64,000 nt of DNA from the NCBI GenBank assembly GCA_902536925.1, contig CACAZL010000001.1:85845-149844 (forward strand), given 5' to 3'. A model generated the notes under the pieces. It worked only from the letters and a program-made list of their open reading frames with translations. It was not told where the DNA came from and ran no database searches. Both the position numbers and the translations under genes were made by a program. Shown one piece after another: positions 63,622 through 64,000 of this stretch. This DNA is from an uncultured Pelagibacteraceae bacterium (lineage in GTDB: Bacteria; Pseudomonadota; Alphaproteobacteria; Pelagibacterales; Pelagibacteraceae). The first letter of the stretch is position 1. Every line of letters begins with the position of its first letter.

Positions 63622-64000
63622 ATGAGTCAAAAATATAATACTAAGCAGAGATATAATTCCATTCAAGGTTTAAGATCTTTTAAAGATACTTTACCCACAG
63701 AAGCAAAAAGAATAATTAGCAAAAAAGGTAAAATTTATAATGAGACTTTAGATAATTGGAAATATTTAGTAGGTAAAGATTTATTTAAAGTAAGCTTTCC
63801 TAAGTCATATAAAAGTTCAAACAAGTTATCGGGCAGTCGTTTAAATATTTTAGTAAAGAGGGGAAATGAAGTTGACGTTGAGTATTCTAAAAAAGAAATA
63901 ATAAAAAAAATTAATGTTTTTTTTGGCTATCATGTTTTAGATGACATTAAATTGAATACATTTGATGGAAAAATTGAAGAAAGCCATAAAAATACCGCTA
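63622..64000 (+). CDS. DUF721/DciA-like protein, partial (runs off window end)
   Basis: ATG at 63622 opens MSQKYNTKQRYNSIQGLRSFKDTLPTEAKRIISKKGKIYNETLDNWKYLVGKDLFKVSFPKSYK..., open to 64000; divergent from mutY. Confidence 0.65.
   Translation, partial: MSQKYNTKQRYNSIQGLRSFKDTLPTEAKRIISKKGKIYNETLDNWKYLVGKDLFKVSFPKSYKSSNKLSGSRLNILVKRGNEVDVEYSKKEIIKKINVFFGYHVLDDIKLNTFDGKIEESHKNTA

Noticed and set aside
63622-63666. Upstream extension of MutY in the ORF track (MNGIISLLSIIFLTH)
   Set aside because: Overlaps the divergent DUF721-like start; the homologous MutY N-terminus begins at the internal Met (63621)
1-64000. CRISPR array, prophage, IS element or toxin-antitoxin locus
   Set aside because: No spaced direct repeats, transposase, integrase or phage structural motifs found on reading; the content is almost all housekeeping

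Overview
This is an AT-rich, densely packed alphaproteobacterial window. Gene content, small intergenic gaps and many few-nt overlaps look like the SAR11/Pelagibacterales core genome (inference; no search was run). Left to right it holds: a minus-strand division/cell-wall (dcw) operon (mraZ-ftsZ-rsmH-ftsL-ftsI-murE/F fusion-mraY-murD-ftsW-murG, the last truncated) headed by a promoter with three TGGGW repeats; rnpB; an AmpD-like amidase; mlaA-mlaC; two tRNA genes beside rpoD; dnaG; yqeY; carAB; an accessory-looking cluster (putative GT-C, two GT2, radical SAM, 2OG-Fe(II) oxygenase, ELM1-like); trxB; uvrB/folM-like/hydrolase/folB/uvrC/pgsA; ilvE; a MarR/OmpR/EnvZ-type regulatory cluster; lgt-midA-pgeF-prs-rplY-pth-ychF; petABC; trmL-hemF-greA; a CCA-adding enzyme; tRNA-Gln; ispE; a TPR protein; UDG; rnhB; ccrM; a UbiH-like monooxygenase; mutY; and a partial DUF721/DciA gene. 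No CRISPR, prophage or transposon was seen. The most interesting signals are: (1) a ccrM promoter whose 17-bp spacer carries an inverted repeat of two GANTC sites; (2) an MraZ-type triple repeat overlapping the -10 of the dcw promoter; (3) a tRNA-Val(GAC) with perfect stems but non-canonical D and T loops; (4) a fused MurE-MurF and ftsZ moved to the operon head; (5) an uncharacterised glycosyltransferase/radical SAM/oxygenase cluster.
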